NCBI GenBank assembly: GCA_963854835.1
Contig: OY978529.1
Location: forward strand, 37,320,055 to 37,384,054
Direction: 5' to 3'
Length of the DNA stretch: 64,000 nucleotides
From: Megamerina dolium
Lineage: Eukaryota; Arthropoda; Insecta; Diptera; Megamerinidae
Shown: positions 48,166 through 60,800 of the stretch, in pieces
How positions within the stretch are numbered: the stretch's first letter is position 1
Layout: every line of letters starts with the position of its first letter
Translations under genes and position numbers: made by a program
Notes under the pieces: generated by a model
Told to the model about the DNA's origin: nothing
Databases searched by the model: none
The model's input: only the letters and a program-made list of their open reading frames with translations

Positions 48166-48677
48166 GTATGTGACGGTCTTGCTCAATTGTTTCCATGATT
48201 TCATCAGTGATTGATCGACCAGGGTAACGAGCATCTTTAGCATCAAAATTATCTTATCGAAAACGGGCAAACCACTTTGCCGCTGTTTTTCTAGTTAAAG
48301 CACCGTCCCACCGTCCCACCGTAAACTTCACAAATTTTTCAACTGCCTGCGATGCATTCTTACCTTTTTTATAATAGAAAAGCAAAATATGACGATTGTG
48401 TTCCGAAGTTTCACTTATTTTCATATAATAATGCGATTTTACCATAATAATATCTTCTAACAATCTGAAGCTTAAATTGTCACCTTTCACACAAGCTATA
48501 GTATAGCCAATTGCAATTAATATTGCCAGAGATGTTACATTTTAGAGCAATCTACCGACAATTTGTTACCGAACATTTTCGAACACCCAATATTTCTATA
48601 GTTCAACGAATAATAGCAATTTGCGATATTCCGCAAAATAGAGATTTGATATTACAATAAATTTTTACTATCCGAAA

Positions 48678-48815
48678 AATTTCCAATTGCTAACCGACAG
48701 GAGAGTACCATTCGAAAGAAAAATCTTTTCAATATTAAAGTTGTGCTTCAGCCGGGGATTGAATCCACGACCTCCAGGTCATAAGGCCAACGCGCTAATC
48801 ACTGAGCTATGGGCA
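48678..48815 (-). mobile_element. SINE head fragment with best pol III boxes
   Basis: Read on the - strand it starts TGCCCATAGCTCAGTGATTA, with a near-canonical A-box (TAGCTCAGTGATT), followed by GGATTCAATCCCCGGCTGAAG with a B-box-like core (GGATTCAATCC). It shows most clearly that the family comes from a tRNA. The body and tail are missing. Confidence 0.75.
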
Positions 48816-49640
48816 TTGTTTTAATACTAAATAAAATAAAGCTAATAAACTCAAATAGTGATAAAATGAAATCGGAATTTGTCACCTTATTACACAAACC
48901 ACCCACTAACAGAAATCTAAGAGCATTTTTGCACCAAAATCTGATAGCAAATATTAATTATAATTATTAAGTTCATAAATCATATTTGTATGACGAAAAA
49001 ATGCTTAAACTTATACGATTTACATGTTGGCATGTAACAAAATACCAAAATAATTAAATAAACTACTAACACTTTTTACCTTCTTGCATCAATTTAATAA
49101 TGTGAGAGTGGATTGAATCAGAAGTGCAAAAAACTCCTAAAACGTATATAAAGGTATGTTTTTGGAACAAAAAAAAAAAAACAAAAAAAAAATCAAAACG
49201 AAAATCAAAAAGTAAAAGAAATGTTTTTTTTTTCCATACGAAACATACAAAAGAAAACCAATGTCACAATGTTGACAAATTACTTTTGAGAGTTTCGCTG
49301 TGAGGCTGGGTGGTGAGGGAGGTAGTATGCAGTTTGTTTAAATGGACACATGTCTGATTTAGTCGCAGACATAGGAGTATGTATACACATGTAAGTATTT
49401 GTCAACATTCATCTATAAATGAGAATATACAACCCAGTAAGCCAAAGGCAAGAGTTCTCATATAAGAGATGGAAATCGTTGAATCGATAGTTTCATCAGA
49501 AAGTTACACTTTTGGGTTTAGACTTACCCCATTTGCTGTAGAAAATTTTATTTGAAAATTCACCATAAACGCCTTGTTGGTCCACCACCCCATCGGCGCG
49601 GCTAATAAATCTCATTTCCTTTGAATGACGCCATTGAATT
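48816..49640. other. AT-rich DNA, nothing recognised
   Basis: A-runs near 49170-49190. No gene or element recognised. Confidence 0.35.
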
Positions 49641-49644
49641 GATA

Positions 49645-50050
49645 CGAATTGAGTTTATCGACCACAGTCACCGGAACCTTCACCTGAAACCCTAAATGCG
49701 ACCACGGCGAACCAAAGGTTAGGCGAACCAGAACTCAAGAACTTAAACCTAAAAGATATTTTGAACTAAAATAATCCTAATGAGGCCTCCTAAATCACGA
49801 AATATGTCCACAAAATTCAAAGGTTAACCCAAAAGTCCAACACTGGGACTTAAAAGATTCTCTGCGCATCCAGCCGTTTTATTATTCTTGACTATTTTAC
49901 CCAGAGATTGCTGAGTTGATCGACCAAAGTCACAAAAATTATATCATAAAACTCGAAGCGTGACCATGGGTATTTATGGTTGACCCAAAGGTCAAGCATT
50001 GAGACCTAAAATATCTTTTGTGCTAAAATAGCCCAATTGAGGCGAAATCA
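49645..50050. repeat. About 262-bp tandem duplication
   Basis: Two degenerate copies, starting near 49651 (GAGTTTATCGACCACAGTCAC) and 49913 (GAGTTGATCGACCAAAGTCAC). Both continue through GCG(T)GACCA-GG, CCAAAGGTTA/CCAAAGGTCA, and end ACCTAAAAGATATTTTG...AAAATA-(T)CC. Confidence 0.65.
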
Positions 50051-50799
50051 TGTCTGTTATTCGAATAAAAGTTAAGATATGCTTCGTTGAAGTAAATTTG
50101 ATGTCAAATGAATTAAAGGATGCCGTGCTTAGTATTTTGCTTTTACTGCGAGCGGCAGTGGCAATGAATATTCTCGGAGAGTTATCTTTCAAGCAAAGGT
50201 GACATTTATGCGTTTAATTAAACCAGGTTTAATGGAGGCTACAACTGAGGGTGTGATGAGACTCACAGTTGGTATTTGTGTGTCAGCCATCGTAACTAAC
50301 CAGCCAACACGGAGCCTGTAGTGAGCCCATTGACTTGCTGAAGTGTTCTTTTCAGACTTCCAATGAGATTTTTCGCAAATCCAGACGAGTTAGTGGTTGG
50401 AATACCCTTTTATTCCAAAATATGATTCAGGATCGATGTAAGGAGGTGCATAACTTATTTTCCCTAATTCGAATGAATGAATGAATGAATGACACGAAAC
50501 CCAGGTCAGTGTGACTTTGTTTATAGCGGGCAGGGTCTGTAGTATGTCAAAGGGCCCTTTTTGTACCACTTCTTTAAACCTTTATCAAGATTATTAGGAA
50601 GATAGTAAACCAGAAAGCAAAAGTAATGAAAATCTTGGTGTTTCGGCTAAATACGCCCATACTAGCGCTATATCCATACATACAGGAAGGTATGGGCTTC
50701 TCTTATTGTTTTTTTTTTTAAGTTACTCCGAAGTTTCTGCAAAGCTAAGATTCCTTGGCATTTGAAAAATTATAGGCGTCAAGTAAACGAATGTAATTT

Positions 50800-51270
50800 T
50801 TTGTAATTTTTATATTTGACAGTTGTCGAAAGACAAATTTGTAATATTGTAACAATAAAATCCATAACCCTGTATTGGTTTTTTATTCTAAATATGACAT
50901 CATTGACATTATTTTATACAATTTTAAGGCAATCTGCGATTCTGAAACGATTCAAACTGGAAAATGATAGAGCCTCAACTGAACAAATGTCGTTTTTTGT
51001 TTATTTTATATTTGACATTTGTCAAAAGACATGATTATAATTTTGTAACTATGAAATCTATAATCTCCTAGTTGTTTTTTATTCCAAAAATGTCAGCATT
51101 GACCTTATTTTATTCAATATGGAAAATGATGGAGCTTGAAGTAAGCAAATGTCAATTTAAAAAAATGTATATTTGACATTTGTCAAAAGACAGGGTTGAA
51201 ATTTTGTAGTGCTGAAATTCATTCCCTGTATTTGCTTTTTTTTTTAGTAAAAGTGGCAACATTGACCCTC
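50800..51270. repeat. Tandem array, unit about 160-196 bp, with palindrome
   Basis: Three copies marked by ATATTTGACA-TTGTC-AAAGACA at about 50812, 51008 and 51169. In the later copies the core is the palindrome TTTGACATTTGTCAAA. Each copy continues GTAATTTTGTAA--ATGAAATC-ATA, TTTTTTATTC-AAA and CATTGAC-TTATTTTAT. Function unknown. Confidence 0.7.
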
Positions 51271-51289
51271 TGTCATCAATTTCTTGATT

Positions 51290-51355
51290 GCTATCATCAT
51301 CATTATCATCATCATCATCATCGTCATCGTCATCGTCGTCGTCGTCGAAGTAGTC
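51290..51355. repeat. CAT/CGT trinucleotide microsatellite
   Basis: An interrupted (CAT)n run passing into (CGT)n. It produces an artificial poly-Asp reading frame on the - strand. Confidence 0.85.
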
Positions 51356-54300
51356 ATCATTTTCATAAAAATTATGTTTTGACTTTTTTTGTACTTGTGT
51401 CACGTAAGAAGGAGGTATCATGTGCAAAAATCAAAAAAAAAAAACAATTTCATATTATATGAAATGAAAGATATATTAAAGCTAAAATACAGGCGCACAC
51501 ACACACACATACATTCACATTCTTGTTGACAAATATCCTTACACCGAAAACTATATAAATCGATCGCAATAATACGAGCAACGACAGCAAGGCAGTATGA
51601 ACTATGTATAACTGTATAATCGTACACATAGTATATACGCCCTTGATAGTATGAATGGAATTGAAAGTAAAGGTGTAATCAGTAGCAACGAAAGCAAGAG
51701 CACCAACAACAACAACATCTTCGTCGACGTCGACAGCAATAACAGCCATGACGGTCAATATTGAAGCTATGTGTATTTATGTGGGTGGATGTTTGCATTG
51801 TTATTGTTGCGTGTTCACATACATATACTATATGTTCAATATTTTTCTTTCTATGTGTGCGTGTGTATGAGTGTTGAGTAAAAATCACAAACCTCGCAAA
51901 ATATTTTGTGATTTTTATTCACATCCATCCACACACTATTTGCATAAGTTACCTATTTACGTTCATATATATGATAGCAAGTATGCATTTATGTATGTGG
52001 CTAGAAATACTCTAATTCGTATAACATTTCATTCACCGATAATGTTGTTATTATTATTGCCATTTTTTGTTGTTGTTGTTGACTTAGTTTTTGTGTTCTT
52101 TCTATTAGGAGTATTATAATATATTGTATATATTCTCATATACGTACACGTGCATGTGACGTGATTATGTACACTTTATGTACACTTTTTTTGTTTTCGT
52201 TATTATATTATAATTATTATTGTAAAAATTATAATTGGTGTTGTTTTTTGTTTTGTTTCATATATTCATATTGCACAGCCACTACACGCGATTCTTTAAT
52301 TTTTCTTCATTTTTTTTTTCAACTGACATATAAACGTGTATATGAGAAGGGTGTTTTTTGAAGAATGTTCATGAAGACCAGCCCAACATAAATCTAAGTG
52401 CAATTTCGCTTCACAATCTAATAAGAATTAGTTACAATTATGAATATATTCTAATCTTTTCATACAAACTATCGGATAAGATGAGTATCATCTAATAGCA
52501 TTGCACAGGAAAGCCAATATGTCAGTTGATAAATGTATTGATGAAAAAGACCTGACTACATCGATTTAGTATGATGGACTGGTGACTTTGTAGAGAATTT
52601 TATAAACACATTTTGGCCAACATTCTGGTAAAATTCATCATATGTAATCATTAAAATCTAGCGTTTGCGTTAAATAGTTGTCGAATGGCTCAAAACTCAA
52701 TGGGTCATTGATCCCAGGCCCATTTTTATTGAATTGTTACGTTCGTTTACTTTGTGGAAACTCTTCATGAAACTCAATTCGAGGAAAATTTTAAGCCAAA
52801 TCACCATAGTTTGCATATAAACCAGCTGGCCGTTCATCAACGATATTCAACAAAAAATATTATTCATCGATGAGTTTCACAAGTCGTTGCTTTAATTGAA
52901 TGCCTATGCCATTAAAAACATTGCCGCAAATGGAGAACTTTATTCATCGGGGTTTATTTCTTTAGAAATGGTATTAGCCCACGTTTATATATGGTCGAAA
53001 AGGTTCAAAGGTTAATGTCATACTATTATTTTTTGAATCGTGCATTTGCAAAATGATTTGAAAATCAGATAATAATTGATTTCAATGTAAATAAACAAAC
53101 TATTCGTATTTGGAGATCAATATATAAATATTAATCTGGGGCATTTTACCAAAAAAAATGTCTTTAAAATCGGGAAAATTGACCCTTTAGTTTAGGCTGT
53201 ATTTCTTCAGAAACGATCATAATGAATCTATCAACCAAAAGCCATTATAACAGCGAAATTACTATTAGGTACATTTTGTTGATCCTATACTGAGTCATTG
53301 GACCGCAGTTTAAAAATGATATTGACTTATATTCTTACAAGATTCAGATCGGTTGAAAATAGAAGCCCAAAGGTCACGGTTTGGATCGTATCTTTAATGA
53401 GTGGTCGGAACATGAGCTTGTTGAAATATATTTTCATAACTAATTTTTGTCTGTGATGAGATTCATTTTGAATCGAATGTCAACGCCAATCCACTAAGAG
53501 TTTTTTGAGTCCTCTAACCCAGTTAGATACTATTACAAAATAAGAATAATCTCATTTTAGAGAAAAAGGTATGAGATATGAAAAATTGTCATAATTCGTT
53601 TTTTTTTTTTAGAAATACATTCTTGAAATTATCTAACTTTGAACAAAAATAGATGATTGAATTTTTTCAGCCTCTACGATTGAATATAGCATTTGCCAGT
53701 CTTGTTTGAGAGCGAATTAAAATTAGTACTTTACATCCTAACATATATTAAACTACTACTTATTATATTTATTATTGTTAAAATGTTAAAATTTAAAAGA
53801 AATTAGACCAAAGAAGATCAAAACGATATAAAAATTCATTGGCATTACACAGTGGGTTCTACCACAGATCAAAAAACAAAAAATTTATGTCAAAATTTTC
53901 AAACCATAACTGCCTTTATAGACAGCGGTTTGTCCATCTTCACAATGACATAATTGTTTTGCTTTAATTCCAACGGTACTTTCTAAAAATTGTATCGGAA
54001 TTGTGACCAAGTGTTTATTTGCCCACCTACTAAAGTTTTTTTCTATGAACACGTTATGTTACATAGATCATGTGATTTTTTGCCTCTGGATTAGTTTCTC
54101 TGGGGATGATATAAGCCCTACGAGTATGCTATATAAAGTTAGCTAACGGATCAAGTCGCAATTACGATACTTCAAAAATATGTCATCGCCTTGATAAACA
54201 CCCTTTAAAATATAGCCTATATATATGAAATCATTATATAATATATAAATATAAAATATGACTAAAAACATAAATGTGAGCTGAAGGTAAAATAATACAA

Positions 54301-55080
54301 ATCATATTGATGAAGAATGTTGAAGTATACCACATGGGACAGAGAATAAGAAAAAAAAAATTGCGCAAAAAAGCATATGTTGTAAATAATAAATCATAGA
54401 TCGAATATATGTATGATATATATATATGCGATTTGTTGAAAAAAAAAAAAGAAATTATCAAATAAAATACAATTTATATTGATACTCATACAATATGAAA
54501 CCAATTATAACTATGAAATAGATTCTATTTTTTATTCAAATAAAAATGATTTGAAATTTATTTATTTATTTTATTCTATATTTTCTATATTTGTTTTGTA
54601 ATTATTTTTTCATATAACATTTACATAGCTCTGCTGCTGGTGGTCGTGTTACTGTTGCTACTGTTGCACTAGTATCGTAGTTGTTGTTATTACTATTGTG
54701 GTAATTATCAGCAAGCACAATTTGCTATTATTTACATACACAAAAAATGTATAATTGCTAGATGACAAATATGCACATATGTATGAGTACATATAGAGAG
54801 ATTTGTATACATACAATCATATGCATTGATGTCCTTGTTGTTGAACAAATTTCGATGACGTCTCTTAATTAAAACATATTATATTTTATATAGTTGATAT
54901 CAAGCACATGTTCAGTTTTATTAATTAAAAAAGACAAAACATATCATAAACATATAAAATCAATAGCAATTTTTCAATATGAAATTTGAATCAAATTTTA
55001 TGTTATGCTCGTGTTTCTAAGGGATGTGTGCTTTGTTTAAGCCCACAGAAAGTATATAAAATGTGTCGTAAGTTATTTAT
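51356..55080. other. AT-rich intergenic or intronic DNA
   Basis: Scattered microsatellites. The stretch at 52650-53000 has less biased composition and may be old transposon, but I could not identify it. At 54625-54720 a CTG/TTG-rich segment stays open on the - strand (Asn/Thr/Ala-rich) and could be a low-complexity exon or UTR; there is no splice evidence. Confidence 0.3.
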
Positions 55081-55087
55081 GTTATGT

Positions 55088-55380
55088 GGGTGCTGTAGTT
55101 CAGTGATTGGTGTGTTGGCCTTCGGATCCATAGATCGTAGGCTGATGCACCTGTAATATCAAAAATAATTTTTATTTCGAATGGTGCCCATATATCGGCA
55201 AGCAATTGGCAATTTTTGAGAAATTAATAATTTGCCACGAAAAACGCTTCTTAAAGAGTTCTGTGACAAAGCTCAGGAAAAGTGATGTAACAAGGATTCC
55301 AGCATTCGGAAGGGGCTAATATAAGTAGATCACTTCTAATGGTTTCCAAATTTAACACGCAGGAAGAGAAATTCGGTAGT
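55088..55380 (+). mobile_element. tRNA-derived SINE, + strand copy
   Basis: Starts GGGTGCTGTAGTTCAGTGAT (A-box-like) with a worn B-box (GATCGTAGGCTGATGCACC). The body AATGGTGCCCATATATCGGC, TTGCCACGAAAAACGCTTCT, AAGAGTTCTGTGACAAAGCT and AAGTAGATCACTTCTAATGG follows, and the end is truncated. A CCTAACCTAACCT run at about 55440-55453 lies just beyond. Small pieces of the same family also occur at about 55678-55712 and 56760-56825. Confidence 0.75.
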
Positions 55381-55712
55381 ATCACAATGGCGCTTCCTAG
55401 CCTAAGTGTGTGCTCTGAGAGAGACGGCAGCCACAATAACCTAACCTAACCTAGCTATTAATTAAGTGTCCACATTTCCCACATTGACGCATATTAGCTG
55501 TGATACTCGTACTAAAAGAAATAAATAATAAAATAAAATAAAACTTGTAGGTACTTGTACTAAAAATGCAGCTCAATTCAACATCATTCTTTTCGGGAAT
55601 AGCAGAATATTTATACAGAAATCCACTTGTCAGCATGTAATTGATAATTCTTTTGATAGTAAAAATTTACATTGAAAAAACTGCTAAAAGAACTCTGTGC
55701 CAACGCTCAGCT

Positions 55713-56730
55713 AAGTCTGAATTTGGTATACCAGAAAAATACATTCGACTTTGCAGAATGCACTGTTTAACTCTCGTTGTGCAGTGAAAATTGGGAAGAA
55801 CCTCTCCCCTCCGTTTAATACCGAACGAGGTTTCAGACAAGGTGATTCGTTATCGTGTGACTTCTTAAAACTTATTATGGAGAAAATTAAACGAGCTTCA
55901 GATTTACGACATAATCTTCAACACTATCTTCAACAAAAGTCTCATGCTGCTGGCGTATGCTGACGATATTGACATAATCGGTATCAACTTGCGAGCAGTC
56001 AGTACAGCATTCTCTGAATTGGAACGAGTCACGTCAAATGGGTCTTACGGTGAACGAGGACATGACTAAGTGCCTAGTGCCTACAAACAAAGCGTCCCGG
56101 CGTCTTGAACAGCACGTCACTGTTGACGATTACACTTTCGAGATGGTGAAGGACTTCGTCTATCTTGGAACCACCATCATCAACTGTAATCACGTCAGCC
56201 TGTAGATCATGCATAGGATAACTTTTGCTAACAGGTGTTACCTTAGGCTGAGTAAACAAATGAGTAGTCGAGCCCTCTCTCGAAGATCGAAAATCACACT
56301 CTACAAGTCCCTCATTATTCCTGTCGTAACACATGGCGCAGAAGACTAGACAATTTCCACCACAGATGAGCGAATGCTTGGAGTTTTCGAGAGAAAAATT
56401 ATGCGCAGGATCTTCGAACCTATATGCGTTGATGGCGAGCATCGAATAAGATACAACGATGAGCTGTATGAGCTGTACGCTGAAATTGACATAGTTAGAC
56501 GAATCAAAATCCAGCGGTTGTGCTGGCTAAGTCATGTCGAGCGAATGGAAGAAGACGAAGATGATATTTAATTCGGCACCCGCTGGAGGATGCAGAAGAA
56601 GAGGAACCTCCGTTGTAAGGACCAATTGATGGGTAACCTGGCGGCGCATGGAATATCCAATTGGCGCCAGCAAGCGGAGAATAGAGAAGACTGTCGCCGT
56701 ATTATATGTTCGGCCTAAATCGATCATCTG
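55713..56730 (+). pseudogene. Decayed LINE reverse transcriptase (RT core to C-terminus)
   Basis: Broken frames keep the family order: GKNLSPPFNTERGFRQGDSLSCDFL (RT motif before the catalytic site), MLLAYADDIDIIG (catalytic YADD), SRALSRRSKITLYKSLIIPV-like, then VFERKIMRRIFEPICV, RIRYNDELYELYAEIDIVRRIKIQRLCWLSHVERM and GRWRMQKKR-like. Many stops. It is the same type of element as the - strand remnant at 13.4-14.4 kb. Confidence 0.8.
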
Positions 56731-56923
56731 TTGTTATGGCCACATAAGAAGAAGAAGAGAGAGCTCATAAAAATTGATGTAGCAAAAGTTCTATCATTCG
56801 CAATTGGCTAATATAGATTTATCAATATCGATATTCCGCAAACACGTGGTCGATCAAGGTCCATTCATCCCATCAGAATACGGAAATACTTTGTGAGAGA
56901 AGAAATTTTCTTGTTGCTACACC

Positions 56924-56956
<33 letters not shown>

Positions 56957-57112
56957 TTTCTGTCTTACTAAAATTATAGAGCGTTTCTGTATCGATTTTT
57001 ATTTATAAACATCTTTTGAATAGTACAAATAATTGCTGAACAATTTTCTTCTATAAAAATTACCATAAGTAACTCATTCAATATATCGATCCACTTCAAC
57101 TAACCTATTTTT

Positions 57113-58363
57113 ATACCCTGCATAATGCAATATGCATGGTATATTCATTTCGGTCAGATGTTTGTGTCCACTTGAAGGAATCTCCGGAGATATAGACATG
57201 GATATATATTCGTGATCAGCGTCGATTAAATTTTCGATTTAACGATGTCCGTCCGTCCGTCCGTCCGTCCGTCCGTCCGTCTGTCTGTCACCTGGCTGGT
57301 TCGCACGATAACTTGAGTAAATATTGAGCTATTTCGATGAAATTTGGCATAAGTAATCTATGATCCAAGAGTACGGAGGGGATTGATATTGGGCATGATC
57401 GGTCAATAACCACGCCCACACCAAGCATTCAAAGCGACTAACCTCGAAATTTTCAAAATCTTTAACTTGCTATAACTCACATAATATACGACTTGGGACA
57501 ACAATATTTTGCACATAGAGTTATATTATACTACTATATAACCTCGCCAAAAGTGGGTGAGCCACGCCTACTTTCTAGCGTAGCTCCCATACAAAGTGTC
57601 TGTACTTCTTTTAAATTGAAACAGCTGTAACTTCTACAATCTTCTGTCCAGAATAACCATAATTGACACTTAGATTAACACGGTATTCGGAAATAATATG
57701 GCAGAAAATCAATGTGCCACGCCCACTCCTTTTTGGGTCTCCCATACAAAGTTGCGGAAATTAAAAAAAATGTTACCGGTTATAACTTGCAAACTATTCA
57801 GCGTAGAATAACGAGATTTAAGGTGTGGATTAGTATTGTACGAGCAACTAGGCTCACAGAAAATGGGCGCACCACGCCCAGTGTTTATCGTAGCCCCCAT
57901 ACAAATTTTAAATTGAAACAGCTGTAACTTCGACACTCTTCAGCCTAAAATAACCATAATTGACACTTAGATTAATATCGTAGTCGGAAATAATCTGGCG
58001 AAAAATCAGCGTACCACGCCCACTTCTTATTGGGGCTCCCATACAAAGTTGAGGAAATTAAACAAAAATGTTAACCACCATAACTTAGAAACTATTCAAC
58101 TTAGGACACCAAATTTAAGGTGTGGATTGACATTGAAAAATTAATTGGATTTACTAGAAAGTGGTAAGCCACGCCCACTTTTTATATAGCTCCCATACTA
58201 AGCCTCAGAATTATCTTAAAATCCTTTTACTTCGTCAAAGTCAACCATATTTCGGGTGTAAATTAGTAGTATATGCAAAAATTGTTTCTCGAAAAGTGGA
58301 AATAAAAGAAAAGTTGGATATTCGAGTAAACTTTTTATATATAAATCTACATATGCAGGGTAT
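57113..58363. repeat. Dispersed fly repeat with ATACCCTGCA / TGCAGGGTAT ends
   Basis: Ten-base inverted ends at 57113-57122 and 58354-58363. Inside are a (CCGT)n run (about 57247-57282), then CGATGAAATTTGGCATAAG, then repeated ACCACGCCCAC and CCCATACAAAGT phrases. A tandem unit of about 297 bp (AAATTGAAACAGCTGTAACTT at 57613 and 57910) makes up much of the body. This style of repeat is common in fly genomes. I cannot name its class, and there is no transposase. Confidence 0.65.
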
Positions 58364-60090
58364 AGTTTGGTCGGCCCCAGCCGACTGTAAGGAGATTTTT
58401 TTTTTCTAATTTGAATATATTTACATATATTGTTGCATACGAAAAGAGGAAAACTTCGTTTTATTCAATTTAATTATTATCTAAATAAAGCATTTGTAGT
58501 GTGTATCATATGTGCTATATTTTCAAATGAACAATCAATTTATTTAAATTGTTTGTACAATAATTTAGAATATTTAATATTTTCATGATAGTTAGATATA
58601 TGTTTATTATAGCAATTCATATAAAAATTATTATCGCCTATATAAAAATAAAAGCGAATTTATAAAATATGGAAAATCGTATCAAATGGCCTGAATCGAC
58701 AATACTATTCATAGTTTGAATGAAAAGTAAAAAGAAAAATAAACAGTTCCGACAAAAAATATGAAATGAAAAATTATATAGAAAGTAGATAAGAATAAAA
58801 AAATGTCGTACATTTAAAATTTAACTGTCACCGAAACGAGTTTAAGTTATAGTCAAAGTTTTTATCTAAATATAACATGATTTTAAGTTTGAATAAAGAA
58901 TAGAAACATACATCATACATGGTTAAGTTATTAAATCTATATCATATGAAATAGAAAATCTAAAATAAAAACTTAAAGGAACTCCATCATAAATAACCTA
59001 ATCTTATAGCTATTAAAAATGTTGGATTATTTTTAGTTGCAATACTTTCTATAGATTTGCACATGTTCGGAAGAATTTGTATTTTTAAATATATAATATG
59101 TAGAACACCATAGTACCTTGCCAATATAGTATATAAATATATACATACACTTGGACAATTATATTCATATACAATGTGTATACACAAGTCGGTGTGCCTG
59201 AAACATGTATAAGATAAGCCATACGCCGCAACAAATACCACACCTTAGATTATGTTTAGCTACAAAGTTTACTACTAAACACGCACATTTCACACGTGTA
59301 GTAGACTCAATATTCATATATAAAAAGGCACACACATATACAAAATAAATAAAAAATAAAAAAATACAAAATATTGTAAAATAAAGTGAAACTAAAAAAA
59401 AAGGGAAAGGTGCGGCTACATTGACAAACCTCAAATGTGTATTTGGTAGAAAGGCTACTATTAATATCAACACTAAATAAACATTGAATCTGTCCAAATT
59501 TGTAGAATATGGCGTTTTTGTTTATATAATGAAAGTTTTTCTGAAATATTTGTCGTATTTCCTTTGAAATACATGAATACCTTTTGGGGTTAGATTAAAA
59601 AAAAATTTTTGTGATACTTAATCTGAAATCTAAATTTAATTTAACTAACAGTTTCTAATATTAAAAATCAACAAATTATTAGAAATTATTTCTTACAGCA
59701 TTGACCACATAAAATTCTACAATCGCAATGGTTAAAGTTTGAAAAGCTTCAATGCCATGGAGAAAAGGGACAAAGTTCCTAAAAGTCAAAGAAAATTGAT
59801 GTTTTTAAAAAATTGAAAGAATATACATTTTATAGGGAAGTCCTCTGAAGATAGCGAAATGTACCGGCAAAAAAAATTTATGGAGTTCGGTTGAACATTT
59901 TATCGCAGTTGGGACGATTTCTGAAGAATTATAAAGTTATTTGTCTATTTTCAGGTGCAATTAAGGCACCTGAAAATAATCATAGATTTTTTACAATGCA
60001 TAAGCTCATTAAGTCATATTTTATCAATATTGCAAAGAAGCTCTTCTAAAGGATGAAGGTGGAGATCAGTGTATTTCGGGGGCATGTTAG
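58364..60090. other. AT-rich DNA, nothing recognised
   Basis: Uniform AT-rich sequence without a gene, clear repeat or element. Confidence 0.35.
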
Positions 60091-60099
60091 GTATGTTAA

Positions 60100-60800
60100 G
60101 GAATAATGTTGAATATCAAAAATGAAAGGAGACCGGGCATATATTTTACGCCTCTAAGACAACCCTGTGAACGGCGGTAGTAATAATGAAATTTTTTAGG
60201 GGAGCCCTCTAATAGTTAGGGATAGGTGGTAAAAATCTTGTGAAGAAATATCGAAGAAGAGACATTAATAGAGGTAGGTAGTACATTCGACCCATCATTG
60301 GAAATGAACTCTATATAAAATAGTGAATTTTGTAAAGATACTTAATATGTTGTGAGAAAATGGAGAATCATAAATAAAAGGGGGTCAGGTCAAAGAGGGA
60401 TCAAATGTATGATCTCTCTATGGGCACTTTGCGAACGGTGGCAGTGGGATTTATAAAAGTTTTGTAGGCGAGTCCCTCTAATGGGTTAAGGTAGCTGGTA
60501 ATTACATTGAGAAAAAATGTTGAGGAGAACAAATTAATAGGGTGTCCGTCATACAATTCACCTTTCCATCGGCACTCGGGAAATGATGGTAGAGAATTCT
60601 ATTAAAAATTGTCAATTCTGTAGGGAAGCTCTAAGATATCGAAATAGGTGGCAACTAGAGAAAAATTTCAGCAGCACAAGAGCAAGGGGATCAGCAATAT
60701 ATTTTACTCCTCTAGGCGCACTCTGTAAATTGTGATAGTGAAAATGATAAAAATTTTGTAGCAGAGCACCTCTAATTTTGAGAAAAATTGTTAACAAAAG
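60100..60800. repeat. Tandem array related to the STUB1 intron array
   Basis: About five degenerate units of about 130-150 bp with TTTTGTAGG-GAGCCCTCTAA or variants at about 60197, 60329, 60458, 60614 and 60755. Each is followed by GGTAGGTGGTAA-like text and ATGTTGAGGAGAA (best at about 60528). The same phrases make up the array at 21.4-21.9 kb. Confidence 0.65.

Larger units (their letters stand above)
45546..48590 (-). mobile_element. mariner element carrying nested insertions
   Basis: The ends match as inverted repeats (TTGGGTGTACGAAAAAGTTC at left; TTGGGTGTTCGAAAATGTTC at right, reversed), and TA flanks both ends (45544-45545, 48591-48592). The - strand transposase is broken. N-terminal part at about 48180-48490: ILLFYYKKGKNASQA, KTAAKWFARFR. 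Middle at 47440-47650: DVAREQRIYPQTVINHLKKA, WWDWKGILHYELL. C-terminal part at 45650-45975: REKLRELGWEVLMHPSH, SDYHLFRSLQNYLNG, FFAHKTKKFYTD. A LINE copy and a second mariner fragment interrupt it. Once both are removed the coding order is continuous, except for a gap between the helix-turn-helix region and the catalytic core. Confidence 0.85.

Noticed and set aside
48678..48815. A functional tRNA gene
   Set aside because: A and B boxes are present but no full cloverleaf or acceptor stem could be formed, and the same sequence recurs as a SINE head.
51152..51427. Poly-Asp protein on the - strand
   Set aside because: Produced by the CAT/CGT microsatellite; no splice or homology support.
55437..55456. 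Telomere-like CCTAA repeat
   Set aside because: Only three CCTAA units; CCTAACC runs are frequent in fly repeats and flies lack such telomeres.
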